Below, piece after piece: positions 18,383 through 26,522 of a stretch of 64,000 nt of DNA. The notes below the pieces were generated by a model. It ran no database searches. It saw only the letters and a list, made by a program, of their open reading frames with translations, and was not told where the DNA came from. This stretch comes from Chitinophagales bacterium (lineage in GTDB: Bacteria > Bacteroidota > Bacteroidia > Chitinophagales > Chitinophagaceae): contig JAFLBK010000003.1 in the NCBI GenBank assembly GCA_017303335.1, forward strand, positions 428,291 through 492,290, written 5' to 3'. The stretch's first letter is position 1, and the number at the start of each line of letters is the position of its first letter. The position numbers and the translations under genes are program-made.

Positions 18383-19593
18383 CGATCCACCGGTAATTTG
18401 TACAGGCGCTGGTAACCCAGCGCTGTGAGAAGGCAGATAGCGCCAATCATCCACCACAGATTGCTGAAGCCGGCCAGGTATGCCACCTGTGTTCCCAAGG
18501 CGCTTCCGATCACCTGCGCCATACTCCAGGCCATGGTGTACAAGGCTGCGTACTGGCCCCGGTTCCCTTCAGAACTCCGGGCGATATAATACGAGTTCAT
18601 GAACGGCATCGCGATCATCTCCGCGAACGTGATCACCAGCATGGCCGCTGTGGCCAGGATGAATCCGTGAATAAACGGCAGGTTCAGCATGAAAAAAGCC
18701 AGGGCCATGAGGATGGTGCCGATGGCCATCAGCCGCAGGTATGGCAGTCTTCCTTCAAGTTTGAATACGATCACCATTTCCAGTATCCCGATCAACACCC
18801 CGTTGAGCGACATCAGCACCCCGATCCAGAATTCATTGATCGAAAGGCCTTCTTTGAAAAACAGGGGTATGGTGGTAAACAACTGGAAAAAACAAAAAGC
18901 GAACAATACCTGCAGCCCGATGAAATACATGAACAGCTTATCGGCGTGCGCCGGCCGGATTTTCTGATCGGTCTTTTTAGCCTGGTGAAGGTTATGCTGT
19001 TGCGCCAATGTGACCCTGGGCAATAAGAAAATCAGCAGGCATGCCGCCAGCATATTGGTGCACCCATCCACCCAGAATAATAAATGGTAATCGATCGAAG
19101 CCAGTAAGCCGCCCAACGCGGCCCCTACGCCCCACCCGATATTGATGGCCAGTCGTACCAGGGAAAAGGACTGTGTCCGGTTCTCGGGCGTACTGTAATG
19201 CGCCACCGCGGTGGCATTCGCCGGGCGGAAGGATTCATTCACCATGCTCAGGAAAAAGGTGCAGATACAGATCGAAAGGAAACTATTCATCTGCCCCAGC
19301 GTAATGAACAGGATGCCGCCGCAGAACAGGGAAAAGAACTGCGTATAATAAAAGCCGAAACGATCGCTGATGCGCCCGCCAAGGAAAGCGCCCACCAGCG
19401 AACCCAATCCGTAGATGGCTACCACATATCCTGCCTGCCGGGTACTGTATCCTTTATGCCGGCAATAGAGCGTCATAAACGCCAGCACCATGGTACCGCT
19501 CCGGTTGATGAGCATGACAAAGGCCAGCAACCACATGCGGCGGCTCAGTCCTGAGTAGGCATTCTTGTATAGATTGACAGTAGCGCTGATCAT
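18373..19593 (-). CDS. MFS transporter (MdtH-like)
   Basis: A 406-residue major facilitator with about 12 membrane helices. Motif A is present as GGRISDRFGFYYTQ, and RLAINIGWGVGAALGGLLASIDYHLLFWVDG is typical of the DHA1/MdtH-like drug efflux branch. The substrate is not known. The start is ATG at 19593; an upstream in-frame TTG at 19605 lies inside the -7 promoter box at 19603-19610 and is therefore excluded. Confidence 0.87.
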   Translation of the reverse strand: MISATVNLYKNAYSGLSRRMWLLAFVMLINRSGTMVLAFMTLYCRHKGYSTRQAGYVVAIYGLGSLVGAFLGGRISDRFGFYYTQFFSLFCGGILFITLGQMNSFLSICICTFFLSMVNESFRPANATAVAHYSTPENRTQSFSLVRLAINIGWGVGAALGGLLASIDYHLLFWVDGCTNMLAACLLIFLLPRVTLAQQHNLHQAKKTDQKIRPAHADKLFMYFIGLQVLFAFCFFQLFTTIPLFFKEGLSINEFWIGVLMSLNGVLIGILEMVIVFKLEGRLPYLRLMAIGTILMALAFFMLNLPFIHGFILATAAMLVITFAEMIAMPFMNSYYIARSSEGNRGQYAALYTMAWSMAQVIGSALGTQVAYLAGFSNLWWMIGAICLLTALGYQRLYKLPVDRYL

Positions 19594-19602
19594 ACGAGCC
19601 AG

Positions 19603-19610
19603 CAAAGATA
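19603..19610 (-). promoter_or_regulatory. Promoter -7 box for the MdtH-like gene
   Basis: Read on the minus strand this is TATCTTTG, an exact TAnnTTTG match, ending 9 bp before the ATG. It sets the gene start and implies a very short leader. Confidence 0.6.
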
Positions 19611-19643
19611 TTCAATAAAGCGCCGGGTAATGCAGCGGATCCA

Positions 19644-20078
19644 TTACACGAAGCGGAACGTGTTTGTCTTGGGTATCTGGTCGATGCCGATGCGGAATTC
19701 CGCGGGAGGCGCAGCTACTTTACGCTGCAGCGTATCCATCCAGGCCCCGTCGACCGTAACCACCGCGGCCAGTGTATCGCCGTTGATGTATAGTTCATTC
19801 ACGAAGGTCCATTTCCGGTAATCTTCGCTCAGTTTATCCATTTTCATCAGTACGGCCACGGCATCGCCATACTTGATCTCCTTTTTAAACACACATTCTT
19901 CCCGGAAGATGATGGGCCCGATATGTTTGGCCATCATCAGCGCGGGTGTGATGCCATGGCCGGTGAGGAATGCCATCCGGCAGGATGCCGCGTAATCGTA
20001 GTACTTCGAATGAAGCACGTGAAAATTCGGGTCAATATCGGCCCAGCGTATATCGGCCTTCCAGCTGTATTCTTCCAT
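19644..20078 (-). CDS. Acyl-CoA thioesterase, hotdog fold
   Basis: A 144-residue 4HBT-type hotdog thioesterase. The family pattern appears in WADIDPNFHVLHSKYYDYAASCR, where the Asp (WADIDPN) is the usual catalytic residue, followed by FREECVFKKEIKYGDAVAV. It should hydrolyse acyl-CoA thioesters in the cytoplasm. The start MEEYSWKAD follows a -7 box by 14 bp; longer frames upstream run into a terminator hairpin. Confidence 0.83.
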   Translation of the reverse strand: MEEYSWKADIRWADIDPNFHVLHSKYYDYAASCRMAFLTGHGITPALMMAKHIGPIIFREECVFKKEIKYGDAVAVLMKMDKLSEDYRKWTFVNELYINGDTLAAVVTVDGAWMDTLQRKVAAPPAEFRIGIDQIPKTNTFRFV

Positions 20079-20092
20079 AAGGAGGTTTTGGA

Positions 20093-20100
20093 CAAAAATA
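20093..20100 (-). promoter_or_regulatory. Promoter -7 box for the thioesterase gene
   Basis: On the minus strand this reads TATTTTTG, an exact TAnnTTTG match, 14 bp before the thioesterase ATG. It overlaps the T tract of the terminator that follows the phosphorylase gene. Confidence 0.55.
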
Positions 20101-20123
20101 AAACATCCCTTTTGCAAGGGATG
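20094..20123 (-). terminator. Terminator after the glucan phosphorylase gene
   Basis: CATCCCTT and AAGGGATG (20104-20123) form a perfect 8-bp stem with a 4-nt loop. On the minus strand it is followed by TTTTATTTTT. It begins 14 bp after the phosphorylase stop. Confidence 0.8.
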
Positions 20124-20137
20124 TAATCAGTTGTTGT

Positions 20138-21790
20138 TTATTGATACATGATATCGTAATATTCTTTAGCCATCCGGTTGCTGTCGAATTGCCAGCGCAC
20201 ATCCCGCATCCCGTTCTTGGTGATCTGCCTCCACACATCGCGGTTCTCGTAGTACAGAGGAAGTACCTGGTTTTCGAGTATCTCGTAGATCTTGTTCAGG
20301 TCGTATTCGTCCTGTTCGTGTACACTGATATTCTCGTAATCGATCGGCGGCACCACGAAGCCATTATTACCGTGGCTGATGAATTCGCAGATCCAGCCGT
20401 CGTGGGTACTGAAGTTCACCGAGCCGTTCATGGCGGCCGTCATGCCGCTGGTGCCGCTGGCTTCGCGGGGTACGCGGGGATTATTGAGCCAGAGATCGGA
20501 AGCCTGTTTCAGGCGTTTGCTCAGTGCCAGTTCGTAACCGGTACAAACCGCCACGTTCTTGTATTTTTTACTCAGGTGTACCAATGCATTAAAATCGCTG
20601 ATGGCCGGGTAATCGACCGGGTAGGGTTTTCCTGCCCAGATGATCTGCACGGGATACTTGCTGTTATTCAGCAGCGCTTCAAAACGGGCTTCATCGCGGG
20701 TGATGAGTTCGGCCCGCTTGTAACCGGCAAAGCGCCTGGCCCAAACAATGGTGAACACATCGGGATTCATCAGTTTGCCGGTTTGGTCGGCCACAATATC
20801 AAATGCTCTTTTTTTAAGATAGCGTTTGCGATCGTCGAAACCGCCATCGTTGTGTTCTTCCATGAAGCGGTAGAGTTGCTTATCGGCCCAGTAATGCCAG
20901 TTCTGGGCATTCGTGATGGCCTTGATATCGCAAATAGCGGGGTATTTACTCCACATCTTGCGGCTTACTTCGCCGTGCAGCTGGCTAACCCCATTGGCCA
21001 GCTTCGCAAAACGCAGCGCTGCCAATGAATGGTTGAACTGTTCTCCTTCCATGCCCGTTAAGGCACGTACTTCGTCGAGGTCTAACCCGCAGAAATAACT
21101 CATCTTCTCGCAAAGATGGATATCGTGCTTTTCATTGCCGGCTTCTTCCGGTGTATGTGTAGTGAAGATCAGGCGCTTTCTCACTTCATCCTTGCTTCCG
21201 TATTTTTTATACAGGTAGAAGGCGCTGCTCACGGCATGCGCTTCATTCAGATGGTAGAAGTCGGGATTGAAATTCAGCTCGTCCACAAGCTTGGCCCCGC
21301 CCACTCCTAATAATATAAACTGCGCCACCTTGGTGGCCACATTGGCGTCGTACAGGCGGTGCGTAATGGTTTGTGAAACGTAATCGTTCTCCGGCAGGTC
21401 GGTGCTAAGCAAAAACACCGGGGCTGTTTTAAAGGTTTCCGGGTTGAGATACCAGACCTTCACCCACACCGGGTGCTCATGAATATCGATCTGGAATTTG
21501 ATGCCGGTATCTTCCAGGAAATTGTAGATCTTCTCATTCCATTGAACCTGGAGGGTCTGGTCCTGGTTGCGGGCCTGGTCGTAGTACCCGTATTTCCACA
21601 AAATACCGATGCCAATAAGATTCTGCCTGAGTTCGTAGGCGCTCCGCATGTGAGAGCCACTCAGGAAACCGAGCCCGCCGCTGTAAATCTTGAGGGGCTG
21701 GTGTACCGCAAACTCCATGGAAAAATAGGCGACCCGCTTCGCGTACTGCGCACTTATCTCATAGGGAACGGCAAAAGAAGAAAAATTCAT
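20138..21790 (-). CDS. Alpha-glucan phosphorylase homologue (GT35), PLP lysine replaced
   Basis: A 550-residue member of the alpha-glucan family phosphorylases, the short GT35 branch. Clear signatures are AYFSMEFAVHQPLKIYSGGLGFLSG, HLNEAHAVSSAF, FTTHTPEEAGNEKHD, ARRFAGYKRAELI and DLWLNNPRVPREASGTSGM. Active GT35 enzymes bind PLP through the lysine of the EASGTxxMK motif. Here the codon is ACG and the residue is Thr451 (GTSGMTAAMNG). If PLP is not bound the protein may not be a phosphorylase. The gene sits alone on the minus strand and ends in a strong terminator. Confidence 0.85.
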   Translation of the reverse strand: MNFSSFAVPYEISAQYAKRVAYFSMEFAVHQPLKIYSGGLGFLSGSHMRSAYELRQNLIGIGILWKYGYYDQARNQDQTLQVQWNEKIYNFLEDTGIKFQIDIHEHPVWVKVWYLNPETFKTAPVFLLSTDLPENDYVSQTITHRLYDANVATKVAQFILLGVGGAKLVDELNFNPDFYHLNEAHAVSSAFYLYKKYGSKDEVRKRLIFTTHTPEEAGNEKHDIHLCEKMSYFCGLDLDEVRALTGMEGEQFNHSLAALRFAKLANGVSQLHGEVSRKMWSKYPAICDIKAITNAQNWHYWADKQLYRFMEEHNDGGFDDRKRYLKKRAFDIVADQTGKLMNPDVFTIVWARRFAGYKRAELITRDEARFEALLNNSKYPVQIIWAGKPYPVDYPAISDFNALVHLSKKYKNVAVCTGYELALSKRLKQASDLWLNNPRVPREASGTSGMTAAMNGSVNFSTHDGWICEFISHGNNGFVVPPIDYENISVHEQDEYDLNKIYEILENQVLPLYYENRDVWRQITKNGMRDVRWQFDSNRMAKEYYDIMYQ

Positions 21791-21857
21791 AATGGGTTAA
21801 TTGGTTTCAGGCGCAATATTACTGGAAATTTCAGATATTATATGTAGGATATACACA

Positions 21858-22244
21858 TTATCTGTCCTGGACAATGGCCGATACCTCAATCTCAATGAGT
21901 AGTTCTTTATCAATAAGTTGTGATACTTCGACCAGTGTAGCCACCGGCTTGATCTCCGAAAAGAATTCCCCGTGAGCCCGTCCCGCTTCTTCCCATTTCG
22001 AAATATCGGTGATATACATCCTTGTCCGGATCACGTCCTGCAACGACCCGCCCGCTTCCTCCAGCGCCCGGGCAATCTTCTCAAAGATGAAACGCGTCTG
22101 CAGGTATACATCCCCCTTACCCACCAGTTTATCGCCATCCATAGCGGTTGTTCCAGCCACTTCAATGATATCGCCTGCCCGAATGGCGCGGGAATAACCT
22201 ACAATATCTTCCCAGGGAGAACCCGAACTGACACGTTTACGCAT
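21858..22244 (-). CDS. RidA-family protein
   Basis: A 128-residue YjgF/YER057c/UK114-type protein. RidA enzymes hydrolyse reactive enamine/imine intermediates such as 2-aminoacrylate. The conserved arginine lies in DVIRTRMYITDISKW, and EIEVSAIV forms the C-terminal strand. It also has GRAHGEFFSEIKPVATLVEVSQLIDKELLIE, typical of the family. Not all members have the key arginine, but this one does, so imine deaminase activity is plausible. Confidence 0.9.
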   Translation of the reverse strand: MRKRVSSGSPWEDIVGYSRAIRAGDIIEVAGTTAMDGDKLVGKGDVYLQTRFIFEKIARALEEAGGSLQDVIRTRMYITDISKWEEAGRAHGEFFSEIKPVATLVEVSQLIDKELLIEIEVSAIVQDR

Positions 22245-22296
22245 AGTGGAATTTTTCAGTAAGGTACAACGGTACGGGAAGGGAATGGAATTTTTA

Positions 22297-22333
22297 TTTG
22301 CCCGGTGCTGATATTTTTTTAGCTTTGTCTAAA
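22297..22333 (+). promoter_or_regulatory. mntR promoter with operator-like dyad
   Basis: A complete Bacteroidota promoter: TTTG at 22297-22300 (-33), a 19-bp spacer, and TAGCTTTG at 22320-22327 (-7). The -7 box lies inside a dyad, TTTAG (22318-22322) and CTAAA (22329-22333), which resembles the inverted TTAG-type sites of DtxR/MntR proteins. Autoregulation by metal-loaded MntR is a reasonable inference. Confidence 0.65.
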
Positions 22334-22350
22334 TTTTAATTTTTGATACC

Positions 22351-23013
22351 ATGAATTTTACGACCAGCGAAGAGAATTACATCAAGTGCATTTATCATCT
22401 CCAGCAGGAAACCGGATTGGTGAATACGAATGCCCTGGCCGGTGAGATGCGGACACGCCCGGCCTCGGTAACCGATATGCTGAAAAAGCTGAAAGCGAAA
22501 AAACTATTACAATACGAGCGGTACAAGGGATTTACCCTGAATGAAGCGGGGAAGAAAGCGGCGCTCGGCGTGATTCGGAAACACCGGCTCTGGGAATATT
22601 TCCTGGCGGAAGTGCTGAAGTTCGACTGGGATAAAGTACACCCCATCGCCGAGGAACTGGAACACATCAGTAACGATGAACTGATCCAACGGCTCGACAA
22701 ATTCCTGGGCAACCCCTCCTTTGATCCGCATGGCGACCCGATCCCCGACAAGAACGGGAAGATCCCGGTGAGAAATCAACTGGTTCTTTCGGATGTACCG
22801 GTAAAGAAAACCGTAACGGTAAGCGCCGTCAGCAATCAAACCGTACAGATGCTGGAGATGCTCAAGCATTACCAGATCGCGTTGGGAACGCCCCTCCAGG
22901 TACTGCAGAAATTCGCCTTCGACGGTTCCCTTGAAATAAAAGTAGCCAAACAGGCTCCCTGCATCATCAGCGAACAGGTAGCCAAAAACGTATTTGTACA
23001 TTATGAACTTTAA
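22351..23013 (+). CDS. mntR: DtxR/MntR-family metal-dependent repressor
   Basis: A 220-residue iron- or manganese-dependent repressor. The N-terminal winged helix has TSEENYIKCIYHLQQ and RPASVTDMLKKLKAKKLLQYERYKGFTL. The dimerisation and metal-binding domain contains RKHRLWEYFLAEVLKFDWDKVHPIAEELEHISND, with the His and Glu ligands. Residues about 145-220 form an FeoA/SH3-like C-terminal domain. The gene overlaps the Nramp transporter gene by 11 bp, so it probably controls manganese or iron uptake through that transporter. The symbol is by family; the metal is not proven. Confidence 0.9.
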   Translation: MNFTTSEENYIKCIYHLQQETGLVNTNALAGEMRTRPASVTDMLKKLKAKKLLQYERYKGFTLNEAGKKAALGVIRKHRLWEYFLAEVLKFDWDKVHPIAEELEHISNDELIQRLDKFLGNPSFDPHGDPIPDKNGKIPVRNQLVLSDVPVKKTVTVSAVSNQTVQMLEMLKHYQIALGTPLQVLQKFAFDGSLEIKVAKQAPCIISEQVAKNVFVHYEL

Positions 23014-24880
23014 AGTGATCAATGACGCTTCGTTAAGCGAAGTACACGAATCGGTGGATACAACCGTGAAGAAGACAGGCTGGCGCAGGGTACTCTCCTT
23101 CCTGGGCCCGGCTTACCTCGTGAGTGTAGGTTATATGGATCCCGGCAACTGGGCTACCGACCTGGCCGGTGGAAGTAAATTCGGCTATACCCTTATCTGG
23201 GTTTTGCTGATGAGTAACCTGATGGCCCTCCTGCTGCAAGGATTGGCGGCACGCCTGGGTATTGTACGCGGAAGAGACCTGGCGCAGGTAAACCGGGAAA
23301 CCTATCCCAAATACATCAACTTCTTTTTATACCTGCTTGCGGAGATCGCCATCGCGGCCACCGACCTCGCCGAAGTACTGGGTATGGCCATCGGTATACA
23401 ATTATTAACCGGCTTACCGCTTGTGTGGGGTGTTTCGATAACCGTACTCGATACCTTCCTGCTCCTTTTCCTGCAACGGCTTGGCATCCGGAAGATGGAA
23501 GCGTTTATCATCACGCTTGTTGGCGTGATCGGCATCTCCTTCCTTGTTCAGGTATTGCTTGCCAGTCCGCCGGTGGGCGAACTGGCCATGGGCTTTATAC
23601 CCGGAAAGATGAGCGAAGAAGCCTTATACATCGCCATCGGTATCATCGGCGCCACGGTCATGCCGCACAACCTCTACCTGCACTCCGCCCTGGTGCAAAC
23701 CAGGAAGATCGACCGCAGTGATGCCGGCATCCGGCAAGCGATCAAATTCAACCGCATCGATACCACCATTGCGCTGAACCTGGCCTTCTTTGTCAATGCC
23801 GCCATTCTCATTGTAGCGGCAACCGTGTTTTTCAAAACAGGTAATTCACAGGTGGCGGAAATCAAAGAGGCGCACCGTTTACTTCCCTCCTTCCTCGGTA
23901 ACGTTGCGCCCGTCCTGTTTGCGGTTGCGCTGATCGCATCGGGCCAAAGCAGCACCGTCACTGGTACGCTGGCCGGGCAGATCATCATGGAAGGCTACCT
24001 GAGCCTGCGCATCAACCCGATGCTGCGTCGCCTGATCACGAGGCTGGTTGCCATCATACCGGCGCTGGTGGTCATCATCGTGTACGGTGAAAACAACGTG
24101 GATGCATTGCTCATTCTCAGCCAGGTTATCCTCAGCCTTCAACTGGGTTTTGCCATCATTCCCCTGATCCACTTTGTAAGCGATAAGAATAAGATGGGAA
24201 AATTCGCCATCAAGCCAATTACGCGGATCGCGGCCTGGGTCATTGCCAGTGTACTGGTATTCCTGAACCTGAAGATGCTGGTGAATGAGATGGGAACCGT
24301 TTATGCGGATGGAAATACCTGGCAACAAATAGGGCTAACCATAGGAGGCCTGCTTTGCATTGGCCTGCTGCTGTACATTGTCTTCAGCCCGCTCCTGATA
24401 AAATCCACGGCCCCGCAATCGGTAAAAATCCACCCGGAACGGGAGACATTCCGCAGCCTGGATATTCCGGTATTCAGTAAGATCGCCATTGCGCTCGACT
24501 TCAGTATCAACGATGATAAATTACTCGCTTACGCCGTTGGCCAGGGCAAAGAAGGCACCCATTACATGCTGGTACATGTGGTGGAAAGTCCTTCAGCGAA
24601 ACTCTTCGGCAAAGACAGCGATGATTATGAATCGCGGAAAGACAAGGAAAGGCTGCAACTCTATGTTACCGAATTGCAGCGGCTCGGTTATACCGCAGAA
24701 GGGTTCCTGGGTTATAAAGACCGTGTAAAAGAGATCGTACGGATCACCAAAGGTCTGCAGGCCGACATGCTGGTGATGGGTGCGCACGGGCATTCGGGTT
24801 TAAAGGATTTTATCTACGGAGAAACCGTGAATGCTGTCCGGCACGAACTGCGGATACCGGTACTGATCGTTAATCTTTAG
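23003..24880 (+). CDS. Nramp divalent metal transporter with C-terminal universal stress domain
   Basis: A 625-residue protein. The N-terminal 450 residues are an Nramp (MntH) proton-coupled Mn2+/Fe2+ transporter with 11 or so helices; metal-binding motifs are DPGNWATDLAGG in helix 1 and MPHNLYLHS in helix 6. Residues about 490-625 form a UspA domain ending in the nucleotide-binding type GAHGHSGLKDFIYGETV. The Usp domain may sense ATP or gate the transporter. The ATG at 23003 lies inside the mntR 3' end. The 3' end overlaps the convergent DUF922 gene by 11 bp. Confidence 0.93.
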   Translation: MNFKVINDASLSEVHESVDTTVKKTGWRRVLSFLGPAYLVSVGYMDPGNWATDLAGGSKFGYTLIWVLLMSNLMALLLQGLAARLGIVRGRDLAQVNRETYPKYINFFLYLLAEIAIAATDLAEVLGMAIGIQLLTGLPLVWGVSITVLDTFLLLFLQRLGIRKMEAFIITLVGVIGISFLVQVLLASPPVGELAMGFIPGKMSEEALYIAIGIIGATVMPHNLYLHSALVQTRKIDRSDAGIRQAIKFNRIDTTIALNLAFFVNAAILIVAATVFFKTGNSQVAEIKEAHRLLPSFLGNVAPVLFAVALIASGQSSTVTGTLAGQIIMEGYLSLRINPMLRRLITRLVAIIPALVVIIVYGENNVDALLILSQVILSLQLGFAIIPLIHFVSDKNKMGKFAIKPITRIAAWVIASVLVFLNLKMLVNEMGTVYADGNTWQQIGLTIGGLLCIGLLLYIVFSPLLIKSTAPQSVKIHPERETFRSLDIPVFSKIAIALDFSINDDKLLAYAVGQGKEGTHYMLVHVVESPSAKLFGKDSDDYESRKDKERLQLYVTELQRLGYTAEGFLGYKDRVKEIVRITKGLQADMLVMGAHGHSGLKDFIYGETVNAVRHELRIPVLIVNL

Positions 24881-25451
24881 TTTGAGCGACAAGCAGATCG
24901 TCGATCCGGCTATTCCACTCTGCCTGTACCGCCCTGTTCCGTCCGTTGGAGGTTTGGCCATCGTAAGCATCCTGCATCGTACGCAGGGACTCATAACATC
25001 CATCATAGATCGAGTCGATAAGGCTTGCATAGTTGGAATGGGTGAAACGGGCGGCCTTCAATTTCCGTACAAACGCACAGGTATTGATCCAGGTGATATC
25101 AAAATGATGCTGTTCGTGTGTGAGGGCATAAGCTGTATTCATCCCCCGCTTAACCCACGACATCTTTCTATTGAAATAGCAGAAAATGGTTACGTCGAGG
25201 TTCATGCGCCCGTTTACTGAACGCATGGCCAGGCGGTAGCCGAAACCCGACTCCGTGATCGCTGCGGCGCCACTGTTCATATCCGGAGGGCCAGCAAAAT
25301 CTTTCCACTGCAGTTTCCGCTCCGGGTCGTAGTGAATGGTATCGGAAGCGCCCGATGGCTTGCCGGTGTACCAATGAATATTCACAGATACCTGGCCGGT
25401 TGAATTTCGAAAGATGATCAGCAAAAAGAAGAGGAAGAAAACGTGCTTCAT
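24870..25451 (-). CDS. Secreted DUF922 zincin-like protein
   Basis: A 193-residue exported protein. The signal peptide ends at about NSTGQ (residue 20). It carries the DUF922 pattern with an HExxH zinc motif in ALTHEQHHFDITW. Upstream segments LQWKDFAGPPDMNSGAAAITESGFGY are typical of the family. It is probably a periplasmic metalloprotease, but no substrate is known. It is the last gene of a five-gene minus-strand run, 37 bp after the GT9 gene. Confidence 0.85.
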   Translation of the reverse strand: MKHVFFLFFLLIIFRNSTGQVSVNIHWYTGKPSGASDTIHYDPERKLQWKDFAGPPDMNSGAAAITESGFGYRLAMRSVNGRMNLDVTIFCYFNRKMSWVKRGMNTAYALTHEQHHFDITWINTCAFVRKLKAARFTHSNYASLIDSIYDGCYESLRTMQDAYDGQTSNGRNRAVQAEWNSRIDDLLVAQTKD

Positions 25452-25488
25452 GGTCGATTGTAAACTTAACCCAAACAGCCAGCATTTA

Positions 25489-26484
25489 TTATGGCCGTAT
25501 CCTTTGCTGTACGAGATTTATAATATCGTTAACAGCGATCTTTTCCATGCACTTGAAATGACCACGCGGGCATTTTTTATAGCCGATCTTACTGCAGGGG
25601 CGGCACCAGAGTTTGTTGACCTCCACCACGTCGAACTGTTGCCGCGAACGGGTTCCGTAATAGGGAACCATTCCAAAGGAAGGAACGGTATTTCCCCAAA
25701 TGGATATAATGGGCTTTTGCAGGGCGGCGGCAATATGCATCAAACCGGTATCGTGTGTGATCACAAGTTTTGATCTCCGCACCAGGTCGGCCGATTCATG
25801 CAGACTGAACTTACCGCAGGCATTATAGATTTTGACGTTGTCGATCGAAGCGATGGCCTGGCCATCATCGTAATCCTCCTTTCCCCCCAGCAGGATCAGG
25901 GGATGGTTGATCGCAGCGCATAGCTCCTTTAATTTATGGATGGGCAGTTTCTTGGTTGCCAGGGCCGCCCCGATCACCACAGCGATGTATCCATGTATGT
26001 GTGACGTGGGAATATCGTTGTTCGACACCACATCCTTGTCCGGGATAAAATAATCCAACCCCGCCCCGTCATCACTTACCCCGAAAGAACGGAGTGTTTC
26101 GAGGTTGCGGTTTACAATGTGCTTGCCCGGCAGCAGGTTGATCTTAAGATTGGTGAGGATAAACTTCTCGACATTGAGTTTATTGAAGGAAAAAGCTTTT
26201 ACCTTTTTTAAAAACCGTTTGATCCGGAGCGTCCGCAGGTTATGGTGCAGGTCGATGATGTAATCGTACTCTTCCGTCTGCAATTCATGCAGCATCAGTT
26301 CAAAACTATCCGCCAGCACATGTACTTTATCGATGTAGGGATTGGTATCCACGATACCGCGGTACGACTGCTTGGTAAGAAAATGCACTTCGGCATCCGG
26401 CACCTGCTTTTTCAGGCAGCGCACAACCGGCGTGGTAAGCACGATATCACCGATGGATGAAAAGCGTATGACGAGGAATTTCAT
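25489..26484 (-). CDS. Glycosyltransferase family 9 (heptosyltransferase-like)
   Basis: A 331-residue GT-B enzyme of family 9, the group that adds heptose to LPS inner core. MKFLVIRFSSIGDIVLTTPVVRCLKKQ is the typical start. The C-terminal nucleotide-sugar site contains ITHDTGLMHIAAALQKPIISIWGNTVPSFGM. The donor could be ADP-heptose or another sugar. It lies in the operon of an MFS transporter, DedA protein and DAACS symporter, which gives little hint about its acceptor. Confidence 0.9.
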   Translation of the reverse strand: MKFLVIRFSSIGDIVLTTPVVRCLKKQVPDAEVHFLTKQSYRGIVDTNPYIDKVHVLADSFELMLHELQTEEYDYIIDLHHNLRTLRIKRFLKKVKAFSFNKLNVEKFILTNLKINLLPGKHIVNRNLETLRSFGVSDDGAGLDYFIPDKDVVSNNDIPTSHIHGYIAVVIGAALATKKLPIHKLKELCAAINHPLILLGGKEDYDDGQAIASIDNVKIYNACGKFSLHESADLVRRSKLVITHDTGLMHIAAALQKPIISIWGNTVPSFGMVPYYGTRSRQQFDVVEVNKLWCRPCSKIGYKKCPRGHFKCMEKIAVNDIINLVQQRIRP

Positions 26485-26522
26485 GTTGCGAATTACACGA
26501 ATAAAACCAAGCGGAACAAAAA

